DNA from: Sulfuritalea sp.
Lineage (GTDB): Bacteria > Pseudomonadota > Gammaproteobacteria > Burkholderiales > Rhodocyclaceae
Length of the DNA: 64,000 bases
Assembly: GCF_017302275.1 (NCBI RefSeq)
Contig: NZ_JAFLDR010000003.1
Coordinates: forward strand, 62,001 to 126,000
Direction of reading: 5' to 3'
This document shows positions 29,241-38,727 of this stretch, piece by piece (position 1 is the first letter of the stretch; every line of letters starts with the position of its first letter). The position numbers were made by a program, and so were the translations under genes. The notes under the pieces are model-generated. The model was given only the letters and a program-made list of their open reading frames with translations. It was not told the origin of the DNA and did not search any database.

Positions 29241-30154
29241 ACGCCCTCTTGAATCCTGCACCGACCGCCAGGCAAGCCCAAAGGGCAGCCTTCGAGAGCA
29301 ACAAACTCGCAAAACGCCTGCGCCGTGAAGTGGGACAGGCGATCGCCGACTTCAACATGATCGAGACCGGCGACAAGGTCATGGTCTGCCTTTCGGGTGG
29401 CAAGGATTCCTTCGCCCTGCTCGACATCCTGCTGTTCCTGCGTGAGCACGCGCCGATCGGCTTCGACATCGTCGCGGTCAATCTCGACCAGAAGCAGCCC
29501 GGCTTCCCCGCCGAGGTGCTGCCGGACTACCTGCGCAGCATAGCCGTGCCCTTCCACATCGAGAACGAGGACACCTATTCCATCGTCAAGCGCGTGATCC
29601 CTGCGGGCAAGACCACCTGCTCGCTCTGCTCGCGCTTGCGGCGCGGCGTGCTGTACCGCGTCGCCTGCGAACTGGGGGCGACCAAGATCGCGCTCGGCCA
29701 CCATCGCGACGACATCCTGCAAACGCTGTTCCTCAACATGTTCTTCGGCGGCAAGCTGAAGTCGATGCCGCCCAAGCTGGTCTCGGACGACGGCCGCAAC
29801 ATCGTGATCCGCCCGCTGGCCTATTGCCGCGAAAGCGACCTCGAAACCTGGGCCGAACAACGCGCCTTTCCGATCATTCCCTGCAACCTTTGCGGCTCGC
29901 AGCCCAACCTGCAACGGCAGCAGGTCAAGCAGATGCTGCGCGACTGGGAGAAGCGTTTCCCGGGCCGCATCGAGACCATGTTCCGCAGCCTCGCCAACGT
30001 CGTGCCTTCGCATCTGCTCGACGCGCGCCTGTTCGATTTCGCCGGGCTGGTGGCCACCGGCACGCCCGATCCGGAAGGCGACCTGGCTTTCGACCCGCAA
30101 GCCCTGCCGCCCGTCGCGCCGCAGGTCATCGACTTCATGGCGCACGACGACTGA
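29237..30154 (+). CDS. ttcA: tRNA 2-thiocytidine(32) synthetase TtcA
   Basis: A 305-residue PP-loop ATPase that thiolates C32 of tRNAs. The PP-loop S53-G-G-K-D-S is followed by the Fe-S ligating C128-S-L-C131 and a downstream PCNLCGSQ. Length is typical. It starts with GTG overlapping the SDR stop by four bases. Confidence 0.97.
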   Translation: MNALLNPAPTARQAQRAAFESNKLAKRLRREVGQAIADFNMIETGDKVMVCLSGGKDSFALLDILLFLREHAPIGFDIVAVNLDQKQPGFPAEVLPDYLRSIAVPFHIENEDTYSIVKRVIPAGKTTCSLCSRLRRGVLYRVACELGATKIALGHHRDDILQTLFLNMFFGGKLKSMPPKLVSDDGRNIVIRPLAYCRESDLETWAEQRAFPIIPCNLCGSQPNLQRQQVKQMLRDWEKRFPGRIETMFRSLANVVPSHLLDARLFDFAGLVATGTPDPEGDLAFDPQALPPVAPQVIDFMAHDD

Positions 30155-30951
30155 TGGACGCCCGCCGCCTGCCCGCCCGTCACGGCATCCTCTGGCTGCT
30201 TGCCGGATTTGCCCTGTTCCGCCGCCATCCGCCGCTGATGACCGCGCTCACCTTCGGCTACCTGCTGACGGTACTGGTGGTCAACCTGGTGCCGACCATC
30301 GGTCCCTTCATCCTGCCGCTGCTGCTGCCCACGCTGACCGTGATGCTGGCCAACGGTTGCCGCGCCATCGAACGCCGGCAATCCCTCGATGCCGACACCC
30401 TGGGCGTCGGCATCGGCGCCCAGCGCCTGGGCCTGCTTCGCCTCGGCATCCTGCACCTGGTCGGCTCCAGCCTGCTGGTACTGATCAGCGGCATCGCGCT
30501 GGGTGAACCGATCAACCTCAAGGACGGCATGGACGCCGACGAGGCGGCGGCGTTCATGGCCGACATGGGCGTGATCGTGGTGCTCGCCTCGCCCTTGCTG
30601 ATGGCCTTCTGGTTCGCGCCGCTGCTGACGGCATGGGATGGGGTCAGCGCCGGCAAGTCGTTGTTCTTCAGCTTCGTCGCCAGTTGGCGCAACTGGCGTT
30701 GCTTCGCCATGTACGGCCTGGCACTGGCGCTGGTCGGCGCGGCGCTGCCGGGCCTGATCCTGATCGTCGCCGGCACGCTCTCGCAATCACTGCTCAGCAT
30801 CCTCTCGGTCGCGCTGCGCATGCTGCTGATCTTCATCCTGGCGCCGACCATGGTAGCCAGCGTCTACCTGTCCTACCGCGACGTGTTCGCGACGCCCGAC
30901 CCCGTGTCCGAATCCATCCCGGAAGCGGAGCCCGCCCAACCCGATGAGTGA
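30154..30951 (+). CDS. BPSS1780-family membrane protein
   Basis: A 265-residue integral membrane protein with about six helices; the start ARHGILWLLAGFALFRRHP is characteristic of this betaproteobacterial family. Function is unknown. The C-terminal tail is acidic and proline-rich. Start codon overlaps the ttcA stop (TGATGG), and its own end overlaps nadD by eight bases. Confidence 0.85.
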   Translation: MDARRLPARHGILWLLAGFALFRRHPPLMTALTFGYLLTVLVVNLVPTIGPFILPLLLPTLTVMLANGCRAIERRQSLDADTLGVGIGAQRLGLLRLGILHLVGSSLLVLISGIALGEPINLKDGMDADEAAAFMADMGVIVVLASPLLMAFWFAPLLTAWDGVSAGKSLFFSFVASWRNWRCFAMYGLALALVGAALPGLILIVAGTLSQSLLSILSVALRMLLIFILAPTMVASVYLSYRDVFATPDPVSESIPEAEPAQPDE

Positions 30952-31624
30952 GGCCGCCGGCGCGCTGGGGATACTCGGCGGCACCTTCGATCCGCTGCAC
31001 ATCGGGCATCTGCGGCTGGCGATCGAAGCGCGCGAAGCTTTGGGCCTCGCCGAAGTATGCCTGGTCCCGGCCGGCAACCCGGCGCTGCGCGACGCACCGT
31101 GCGGCACGCCAAAGGATCGACTGGCCATGGTCGAGCGCGCCCTGGCCTCGCTGCCCGGCTGCAGCGTGGGCCCGGCCGAAGTGCTGAACTCGACGGCAAA
31201 CCCGGCGCCAAGCTACACCGTCCATACGCTGCAACGCTTTCGCGCGCTGCACGGACCACAGCGCGCCTTGGTGCTGCTGCTGGGCGCCGACGCCTTCGCC
31301 CGGCTCGAAGCCTGGCACCGCTGGCACGAACTGTTCGACCTGGCGCATGTCGCCGTGGCGACGCGACCGGGCCACGACATAAGAGTCGGCGCCGGTGATA
31401 CGGCGCTCGACGCCGAATTCCTCAGCCGGAAAGGCACCGCCGCCGATCTCGCCGGCGTGCCGGCCGGACGCATCGTTCCCTTCGCGATCACGGCGCTGGA
31501 GATTTCCGCGACGGCGATTCGCGAGCGGCTGGCCCGCGGTCTCTCGGTGCGCCATCTGGTCCCCGATCCCGTTCTAGACTATATTGAATCCCATCAGCTC
31601 TACCGGACTCCGCATGGACATTAG
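30944..31624 (+). CDS. nadD: nicotinate-nucleotide adenylyltransferase
   Basis: A 226-residue enzyme converting nicotinate mononucleotide and ATP to deamido-NAD. The nucleotidyltransferase motif GGTFDPLHIGHLRLA and the C-terminal ISATAIRERLARG are present. Between them, the variable loop after RPGHDI contains RVGAGDTALD, encoded by a copy of the 25-bp repeat. It precedes rsfS and rlmH, the usual bacterial order. Confidence 0.97.
   Translation: MSEAAGALGILGGTFDPLHIGHLRLAIEAREALGLAEVCLVPAGNPALRDAPCGTPKDRLAMVERALASLPGCSVGPAEVLNSTANPAPSYTVHTLQRFRALHGPQRALVLLLGADAFARLEAWHRWHELFDLAHVAVATRPGHDIRVGAGDTALDAEFLSRKGTAADLAGVPAGRIVPFAITALEISATAIRERLARGLSVRHLVPDPVLDYIESHQLYRTPHGH
31381..31405 (+). repeat. 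25-bp dispersed repeat, inside nadD
   Basis: A copy with a few transitions, translated R-V-G-A-G-D-T-A in a variable loop of NadD. Confidence 0.8.
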
Positions 31625-31982
31625 AAAACTGCAGAAAATCGCCGTCGCCGCGCTCGAGGACATCAAGGCCAAGGACATCGAGGTGATCAACACCTCGAAG
31701 ATCTCGGCGATGTTCGACCGCGTCATCATCGCCACCGGCGATTCCAACCGCCAGGTCAAGTCCCTGGCGAAGAACGTCCATGACAAGGTAAAGGAAGCCG
31801 GCGGCCAGGTGATCGGCATCGAGGGCGAGGAGGCCGGCGAATGGGTGCTGGTCGATCTCGGCGACATCGTGGTCCATGTCATGCAACCCGCGGTACGCAC
31901 CTACTACAACCTCGAAGAATTGTGGAAGGTCGTCCCCAAGCGAACGCGCAAGAAGGCCGCCGCCGACACCGAAGGCGAATGA
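31614..31982 (+). CDS. rsfS: ribosome silencing factor RsfS
   Basis: A 122-residue Iojap/RsfS protein that binds ribosomal protein L14 and blocks subunit joining in slow growth. Motifs: [60 protein letters not shown] and YYNLEELW. The ATG at 31614 overlaps the end of nadD by 11 bases. Confidence 0.97.
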   Translation: MDIRKLQKIAVAALEDIKAKDIEVINTSKISAMFDRVIIATGDSNRQVKSLAKNVHDKVKEAGGQVIGIEGEEAGEWVLVDLGDIVVHVMQPAVRTYYNLEELWKVVPKRTRKKAAADTEGE

Positions 31983-32449
31983 AGCTGATCGTCGCGGCAG
32001 TGTCGGCCAGGCCGCCGGACTGGGTCGCCGCCGGCTGGACCGAATACGCGAGGCGCATGCCGCGCGAACTGCCGCTGGAACTCATCGAGATCAAGCCCGA
32101 GCCGCGCAGTTCGGGCAAGACCGCGCAGGCCATGATGGCGCTCGAAGCGACGCGCATCGATGCCCGGTTGCCGGCCCGCTGCCGTCGCATCGCACTCGAC
32201 GAAAGCGGCGAGGCGCCGACCACGCGGCAACTGGCCGAGCGTCTGGCAAAATGGATGGTTGACGGCGCGGACGTCGCCTTCATCATCGGCGGCCCCGATG
32301 GACTCGATCCGCGCATCAAGGACAACGCCGACGAAACCATGCGCCTTTCCAGCCTGACCCTGCCCCACGCCCTGGTCCGGGTGATCCTCGCCGAAGCCCT
32401 GTATCGGGCCGTCAGCGTGACAAAGAGCCACCCCTACCATCGGGACTGA
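31979..32449 (+). CDS. rlmH: 23S rRNA pseudouridine-1915 N3-methyltransferase RlmH
   Basis: A 156-residue SPOUT methyltransferase. The SAM-binding knot segment [11 protein letters not shown], the [22 protein letters not shown] block and the terminal SHPYHRD identify RlmH. ATG overlaps the rsfS stop by four bases. Confidence 0.97.
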   Translation: MKLIVAAVSARPPDWVAAGWTEYARRMPRELPLELIEIKPEPRSSGKTAQAMMALEATRIDARLPARCRRIALDESGEAPTTRQLAERLAKWMVDGADVAFIIGGPDGLDPRIKDNADETMRLSSLTLPHALVRVILAEALYRAVSVTKSHPYHRD

Positions 32450-32589
32450 AGCTATGCTCGGAAGCCCCGTTTTAGTCAAAAGGAATGATCCGGTGCGAGA
32501 CACCCCTCGGCGTGATACGACGCAAGGACGAATTGGTCGCCCCCGTCCCGGGGCGGGGCTATCCTGATGCCTATCGCTAACGTCCTCGC

Positions 32590-33201
32590 ATGATCGATCC
32601 GCGCATCTACCTTGCATCGAGAAGCCCGCGCCGCCGCGAATTGCTGGCGCAGATCGGCGTCCGCTTCGACCTGTTGCTGTTTCGCAGCGGATCGCGCGAG
32701 GACGATGAGGTCAGCGAAGCCTGGCTGCCCGGCGAAACGCCGGAAGCCTATGTCCAGCGCGTGGCGCGGGCCAAGGCCCAATTCGGCGCCGACCTGCTGG
32801 CGCGGCGGCCGCTGGTGTCGCATCCCGTACTTGCCGCCGACACCACCCTGGACCTCGACGGCGAGATCATCGGCAAGCCGCGCCACGAGGATGATGCGAT
32901 GGCCATACTTGACCGCCTCTCCGGACGCAGCCACCGCGTGCTGACCGCGATCGCCATGGCCAGGGACGGACGCATCGAGCACCGCCTTTCGATCAGCGAC
33001 GTGCGCTTCCGCACGGTCAGTGCCGGCGAGATCCGGCGCTACGTGCAAAGCGGCGAACCGATGGACAAGGCCGGCGCCTATGGCATCCAGGGCCGCGCCG
33101 CCACCTTCATCGAGGAAATCCGCGGCTCGCACTCGGGCATCGTCGGCCTGCCGCTGTGCGAAACCGCGCTGCTGCTGCGCGATTTCGGCTATCCGCTGTG
33201 A
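32590..33201 (+). CDS. maf: Maf-family nucleotide pyrophosphatase
   Basis: A 203-residue Maf/HAM1-type house-cleaning pyrophosphatase acting on dTTP/UTP or modified nucleotides. The N-terminal signature YLASRSPRRRELLAQIG, the catalytic LAADTTLDLDG and the middle SGRSHRVLTAIA are clear. It is separated from rlmH by 140 bases with no recognisable signal. Repeat B copy 2 follows. Confidence 0.95.
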   Translation: MIDPRIYLASRSPRRRELLAQIGVRFDLLLFRSGSREDDEVSEAWLPGETPEAYVQRVARAKAQFGADLLARRPLVSHPVLAADTTLDLDGEIIGKPRHEDDAMAILDRLSGRSHRVLTAIAMARDGRIEHRLSISDVRFRTVSAGEIRRYVQSGEPMDKAGAYGIQGRAATFIEEIRGSHSGIVGLPLCETALLLRDFGYPL

Positions 33202-33316
33202 GACCCCCGCGCAGGGCCGCCCCAAGCCGGGGTCAGCGTTCAACCCGGAGGCTGCAGCGCGGCCGAACCATTGTCACCCCCTCCCCGGGGGAGGGGGATG
33301 GGGGGAGGTTTTCTTC
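33201..33316 (+). repeat. intergenic repeat B, copy 2
   Basis: Blocks AGGGCCGCCCCAAG, GTTCAACC and GGCCGAACCATTGTCACCCC, plus the terminal hairpin CCCCTCCCC/GGGGAGGGG and GGGGGGAGG, align with copies at 3930 and 45232. Its G-rich tail lies where the Shine-Dalgarno of rng would be. Confidence 0.8.
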
Positions 33317-34789
<1,473 letters not shown>

Positions 34790-34809
34790 GGCTAAAATCC
34801 GCTTCCGAC

Positions 34810-34883
34810 GCGGGTGTCGTATAACGGCATTACCTCAGCTTCCCAAGCTGATGAAGAGGGTTCGACTCCCTTCACCCGCTCCA
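34810..34883 (+). tRNA. tRNA-Gly (anticodon CCC)
   Basis: A 74-nt gene with GCGGGTG/CACCCGC acceptor stem, anticodon arm CAGCTTCCCAAGCTG giving CCC, T-loop TTCGACT and encoded CCA. It lies 20 bases after rng, probably read through or from its own promoter. Confidence 0.97.
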
Positions 34884-34924
34884 GTCCGCAGGATACCGTC
34901 CGCCCTCCGGGTCGGACGAAATGA

Positions 34925-34956
34925 AGAAGGCCGGCGCATGCGCCGGCCTTCTGCTT
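34925..34956. terminator. terminator after tRNA-Gly
   Basis: A perfect 26-bp palindrome (GAAGGCCGGCGCA and its complement) followed by TGCTTT. It separates tRNA-Gly from the convergent FecR gene. Confidence 0.85.
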
Positions 34957-34976
34957 TCCGCCAACCGGCCGCGGAA

Positions 34977-36218
34977 TTACTGCTGGGTGGTTTCCGCCTT
35001 CACGGCGATCCACTTGCCGGAGCGCAGCTCAAGCGAGTATTGCTCCAGCGATTCGAAGCGATAGGCCTTGCCGGACTGCTTGCCCTGCTCGACCACCACC
35101 GACCTCAGGCTGATGCGGTCGCAAGCATCGCCGCCGGCAAGGTCGGTCAGCCGGGCGTCGGTCCATACGCGGCGCTGCTTGTAGTCCTTGAGGCCCTTCA
35201 TGGCGGCGATGGTGCTCTGCGCCAGTTCTTCGCGGCCAAGGTCGACGCTGGCCAGCTTGCCGCCCTTTTCCTTGATGTTGGCGCGCACCGCGACATCCGC
35301 CGCGAACATGGCGATGATGGCCTGCGCGTCGCCCTTGGCAATGGCGCCGTCGAGCGCGGCCAGCCAGGTCTTGGCAATATCGGTCGGCGCGCACTGTTTG
35401 CCGGCAGCGGCGGCGGCAGGCGACTTGCGCTTCTGTTCGAGCTGCTTCTGGCTCTCCTGGTCGGCGGTCTGCGAATAGCGGTCGAGTTCGGCGTCGAATT
35501 CCCCGGGGACGTAGAAGTTTGGCACCTTGTCCAGCAGCACCGGCAGCAGGATGGTTAGCAGCGCGCGCTCGCGAACCTTGGCCGGGGCGCGCACGAAACC
35601 GACTTTGCCGGGATCGATGTCGAGCGTGTTGTCGCCGACCTTCATCGTGGTGCCGCCGCGATTGACCTTGTCGTAGGTTCCCTCGGGATTGTTGGTTTCC
35701 TTCGCCAGTTCCGGCGACAGCACATAGGGCTCGTGGTCGGTGCCGCGAATGCCGATGGTGGCGGACGCGGTCACGACGTTGTGACCGCTGCGGTTGGTCC
35801 GGGAGATCCAGCCGCTGATGACGCGCAGCGAACCGGTCACGAGGCGGATGGTGAGGCTGTCGGTCGGCTTGTCCTCGGCGGCGAATCGCTCGGCGACGAA
35901 CTCGGTGCCGGGGCGCACCGCGACCACGCCCGCATCCTCGGTGCGCAGCACGGCTTCGGCCTGGGCGGCGGCACGCACGCGCTCGCCGACATAAACCGGG
36001 TCGCCCTCGCGCAGCTTGCGCTGAGCGCTGCCGCGCGTCGCGCTGACGTCGCCACGCAGGCGCCAGACCACGGCAAAGCGGGTCGCGCCCGGGGCTGCCG
36101 CCTCGGCAGTCGGCGCCGGTGCCGCGTGAGCCGGCAAGGCCGCGCTCATCACGAAGAAGCAAAGGCCGAGGCTGCCGGCAAGGGCGCCGAGGCCGGCCCG
36201 ATTGAACATCCATTTCAT
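34977..36218 (-). CDS. secreted FecR-domain protein with C-terminal NTF2/SnoaL-like domain
   Basis: A 413-residue exported protein: signal peptide to about residue 32 (GLCFFVMSAALPAHA), a FecR beta-domain (GDVSATRGSAQRKLREGDPVYVGERVRA, VRPGTEF, ATIGIRGTD) covering about 50-180, a Lys/Gln-rich linker, and a C-terminal domain (TWLAALDGAIAKGDAQAIIAMFAADVAV) resembling the NTF2/SnoaL fold. Not a sigma-regulating FecR of the TonB type because no sigma factor or receptor is adjacent. Function unknown. Shine-Dalgarno GAGGAG precedes the ATG. Confidence 0.85.
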   Translation of the reverse strand: MKWMFNRAGLGALAGSLGLCFFVMSAALPAHAAPAPTAEAAAPGATRFAVVWRLRGDVSATRGSAQRKLREGDPVYVGERVRAAAQAEAVLRTEDAGVVAVRPGTEFVAERFAAEDKPTDSLTIRLVTGSLRVISGWISRTNRSGHNVVTASATIGIRGTDHEPYVLSPELAKETNNPEGTYDKVNRGGTTMKVGDNTLDIDPGKVGFVRAPAKVRERALLTILLPVLLDKVPNFYVPGEFDAELDRYSQTADQESQKQLEQKRKSPAAAAAGKQCAPTDIAKTWLAALDGAIAKGDAQAIIAMFAADVAVRANIKEKGGKLASVDLGREELAQSTIAAMKGLKDYKQRRVWTDARLTDLAGGDACDRISLRSVVVEQGKQSGKAYRFESLEQYSLELRSGKWIAVKAETTQQ

Positions 36219-36368
36219 GGCGAACTCCTCATGTTTCCAAAAACCGATTGACCGCCCAACATTGAAGCACAGACGATCCTGCCCGTCATGCGGTTTTTTC
36301 ACGGATCGCGACATTTTTGAGACGCCAGCGTTCTACATGAATCTTCGTCCCGCGCCATCGCGACGGGC

Positions 36369-36950
36369 TCAGGACTGCCGACCGGCGCCCAGGTCTTCCA
36401 GGGTATTGACGTTGGCGAAGGCCTCCGCCTCGTCGTCGAAATCCACCTCGACCACCTTCAGCGACGCGTGCCAGAGGCCGACCCGGCGCTCGCCGCTGGC
36501 GAGAAAGGCGTCGAGTCCGGGTCGCAGATCGCTGCGCAGCAGGCAGAAGGCGCGGTGCACACGTCCGTCCGCGCGAGCCACGGCGAGGTCGGCCGCCTTC
36601 GCTTCCAATGCCGCGCGCAGGCGTGCCACCAGGTCGGCGGGCAGGAAGGGCGAGTCGCAGGGCGCGCTGACCAGCAGCGGGGTCCCGGCATGCGCCAGCG
36701 CGGCCTGCAGACCGGCCAGCGGGCCGGCGTAACCGGGGATCGTGTCACCCAGCACGGGGCAGCCGAAACCGGCATAGCGTTCGCGATTGCGGTTGGCGCT
36801 GATCAGCACGCTATCCACCTGTGGCGCCAGGCGAACCAGCACGCGTTGCACCAGCGGCTGGCCGTTGAGCTCCTGCAGGCCCTTGTCGACGCCGCCCATG
36901 CGACGGCCGGCGCCGCCGGCCAGTATGACGCCGGTGATCGGCGCGCTCAC
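36369..36950 (-). CDS. mobA: molybdenum cofactor guanylyltransferase
   Basis: A 193-residue enzyme attaching GMP to molybdopterin to form the MGD cofactor used by formate dehydrogenase. The N-terminal GVILAGGAGRRMGGVDKGLQELNGQPL and the SAPCDSPFLPADL block are diagnostic. It starts with a GTG overlapping the zinc-ribbon gene by four bases. It is the last gene in the selC-lipoprotein-GcvH-DsrE-Zn-ribbon train. Its product is needed for the FdnG encoded 10 kb upstream on the same strand. Confidence 0.95.
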   Translation of the reverse strand: MSAPITGVILAGGAGRRMGGVDKGLQELNGQPLVQRVLVRLAPQVDSVLISANRNRERYAGFGCPVLGDTIPGYAGPLAGLQAALAHAGTPLLVSAPCDSPFLPADLVARLRAALEAKAADLAVARADGRVHRAFCLLRSDLRPGLDAFLASGERRVGLWHASLKVVEVDFDDEAEAFANVNTLEDLGAGRQS

Positions 36951-37654
36951 CGGCGCACCAGGTCCCACACCATCGCCACGCCGTCCAGCAGCAGGTCGCC
37001 GATGTCGGCATTGAGCCCGCTGCCGCGCTCGCGCTGCTGGCGGCTGCGCTCGCGCTCGGCGTCGAGGATCGTCTCGGCCAGCAAGGCCGGGGCCGGCGGC
37101 GTGGCCTGCTTCGCCGCGGCCTCCCGGTAGCCCGACAGCGCCTGTTCCACCGCCTGCGGATCGAGGATCGCGATCGGCGCGCGGCAATGGGTGCAGGCGC
37201 TGTCCTTGCGGATATCCACCGGCGCGCCGCAACCGGTGCAGCGCACCGTGCCGATGCGGACCTTGATCTCGTCGATCTCGGCGCCGGTCAACTGGCGCAC
37301 GAAGCCCTTCTCGATCATGAACTGGGCAAAGGTGATGAAGCGGCCGTGCTGGCCGCAACGCTGGTAGTTGAATACTCCGCTCCTGACCCGATCCTGGGAA
37401 TGGATCAGGCGTTCGCCGCAACGCGGACAGTGCAGGGGATTGGCCAGCGAAACGCGCTGGTCGTCGCGATGTTCGTGGATCAGGCGGAACAGGTCGACCA
37501 CGCCGGCCGGCGCCAGTTGCAGGCTTTCGTAGTCGTCGAACCAGATGCCCTGGCAGGAAAAGCACAGGTCGAGTTCGACATCGCCATTGAGCTTGCGCGG
37601 GAAGCGCTGCGCCTGCATCGGCGCGCGGCAGGAGGGGCAGGCAGGGGCGGCCAT
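36947..37654 (-). CDS. zinc-ribbon protein with TFIIB-like zinc finger
   Basis: A 235-residue cytoplasmic protein with four CxxC pairs in the first 170 residues: CPSC and CFSCQGIWFDDYE (the TFIIB-type zf domain), CPRC, then CTGC with CTHC. It likely binds two zinc ions or another metal. The C-terminal 60 residues are a charged helix followed by a hydrophobic end. I know no function. Its position between a DsrE-like gene (three-base gap) and mobA (overlap) suggests a role in metallo-cofactor or sulfur handling; this is inference. Confidence 0.8.
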   Translation of the reverse strand: MAAPACPSCRAPMQAQRFPRKLNGDVELDLCFSCQGIWFDDYESLQLAPAGVVDLFRLIHEHRDDQRVSLANPLHCPRCGERLIHSQDRVRSGVFNYQRCGQHGRFITFAQFMIEKGFVRQLTGAEIDEIKVRIGTVRCTGCGAPVDIRKDSACTHCRAPIAILDPQAVEQALSGYREAAAKQATPPAPALLAETILDAERERSRQQRERGSGLNADIGDLLLDGVAMVWDLVRR

Positions 37655-37657
37655 GGC

Positions 37658-38044
37658 TCAGAACACCAGCGTCGCCCACTCGGGGTCGAGCGCGCGATCG
37701 ACGAACGCGCTGGCGGCGATGGTGCCGGCATACTCGGAAATCAGCGCCTCGCCAGGGCCGACCAGCGCGCCCATGGCCATGGCGCAGGCACGCAGCTCGA
37801 CGCCGAGGTTGGTGGCCTGGCGCAGCATCTGGTAGATCGAGGTTTCGACCCCCGGCCACGGCCGCATCCCATCGGCAACGCCGGCCACCAGCAGGCGCAC
37901 CGCCGGGCCGGCGAAATGGATTTCCACCCTGCAATCGAAGGCCGCCGCCGCTGCCGCGTGCACGAAGGGCGTGGCGCATAGATCGGGGCGCTCCGGCGTC
38001 GCCGACCAGAGCAGGATGGCGAGCTTGTCGCGGCGGACGCTCAC
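37658..38044 (-). CDS. DsrE-family-like small sulfur-carrier-type protein
   Basis: A 128-residue protein with a DsrE/DsrF-like fold signature: LAILLWSATPERPDLCATPFVHAAAAAAFDCRVEIHFAGPAV, and the C-terminal cysteine-containing segment GVELRACAMAMG (C87), where DsrE-type proteins carry the sulfur-binding cysteine. C23 and C38 are additional. The GTG start overlaps the GcvH-like stop by four bases (GTGA). DsrE-family proteins shuttle persulfide sulfur, but the partner here is unknown. Confidence 0.8.
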   Translation of the reverse strand: MSVRRDKLAILLWSATPERPDLCATPFVHAAAAAAFDCRVEIHFAGPAVRLLVAGVADGMRPWPGVETSIYQMLRQATNLGVELRACAMAMGALVGPGEALISEYAGTIAASAFVDRALDPEWATLVF

Positions 38045-38472
38045 AGGAATTCCGCCGCCGGTTCGGCGCGCCGCACATGGGCGCGGTAGCGCTCGGCGTC
38101 CACCAGGCGGTCGCACTCGGCATCCCAGTGCGTCGGCCGCGCGCGCACCATCCAGCCGGCATGGTAGGGATCGCGATTGAGGATGGCCGGATTCTCCTCG
38201 GCCTCCTCGTTGGCCGCGACCAGCACGAAGGAAATCGGTCCGCGCACGGCGAGCACGGTCTTGGCGCATTCGACCGTGCCCAGGCCGCGCCCCCGCGCCA
38301 CGTCGGCACCCTTCGGCTTGGCGGTGAAGCCGATGATTTCGCCGGCGCGAAAAATGCCGTAGGCCGTAGCGCCGATCAGCGCCTCGCCGCCATCCCGCTT
38401 CACCCACATGTCGTGCTCCAGGTCGTAGAGCAGGCCATCGGGAATCGCGCCGCGAAAGGGCACAGGATTCAT
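38041..38472 (-). CDS. GcvH-like lipoyl-domain protein
   Basis: A 143-residue protein of the glycine-cleavage H/lipoate-binding type (IGATAYGIFRAGEIIGFTAKPKG, TVECAKTVLAVRGPISF, ENPAILNRDPYHAGWMV). K71 aligns with the lipoylated lysine of H proteins. No other glycine cleavage genes are nearby; instead the neighbours are a DsrE-like protein and a lipoprotein. This recalls lipoate-binding proteins (LbpA) of sulfur metabolism rather than glycine cleavage. ATG overlaps the lipoprotein stop (ATGA). Confidence 0.85.
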   Translation of the reverse strand: MNPVPFRGAIPDGLLYDLEHDMWVKRDGGEALIGATAYGIFRAGEIIGFTAKPKGADVARGRGLGTVECAKTVLAVRGPISFVLVAANEEAEENPAILNRDPYHAGWMVRARPTHWDAECDRLVDAERYRAHVRRAEPAAEFL

Positions 38473-38606
38473 CGGGTCGGGCACATGGCGCCGGGGGCCG
38501 CGCCATCCGGCTTGCCGTCGTGCGGCATCCCGGCACAGCCAGAGAGCATGGCCAGCGCCAGCAGGACTACAGCGCGTCGGGAACAAGTCCGGGTCCCGGC
38601 CGCCAT
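38469..38606 (-). CDS. very small lipoprotein
   Basis: A 45-residue ORF with a classic signal (RRAVVLLALAMLSGC) and lipobox L-S-G-C; the mature part is only about 22 residues and holds one further Cys. It starts 16 bases after the 3' end of selC and ends in an ATGA overlap with the GcvH-like gene. It may be a processing leader or a genuine tiny lipoprotein. Confidence 0.55.
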   Translation of the reverse strand: MAAGTRTCSRRAVVLLALAMLSGCAGMPHDGKPDGAAPGAMCPTR

Positions 38607-38622
38607 GGTGCCACGCGTCGGA

Positions 38623-38718
38623 TGGCGGAAGAGAGAGGGAGTCGAACCCACCAGGGACCGCGTGGCGACCCCTGCCGGTTTTGAAGACCGGCCGCCCCAC
38701 CGGGGAACGTTCTCTTCC
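38623..38718 (-). tRNA. selC: tRNA-Sec (anticodon UCA)
   Basis: A 96-nt minus-strand tRNA with an eight-base-pair acceptor stem (GGAAGAGA/TCTCTTCC), a long variable arm, anticodon loop CTTCAAA giving UCA, T-loop TTCGACT, and encoded CCA at 38623-38625. It aligns well with known bacterial selC in layout. It lies nine bases after the selB stop and before the lipoprotein gene, so it may be excised from a selAB read-through transcript. Confidence 0.97.
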
Positions 38719-38727
38719 ATTGTTGAT

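Noticed and set aside
36107-36131. Possible further copy of the 25-bp repeat in the FecR gene
   Set aside because: Similarity is limited to CAGTCGGCGCCGG with four or five mismatches in an Ala/Pro-rich signal peptide region, so chance is likely.
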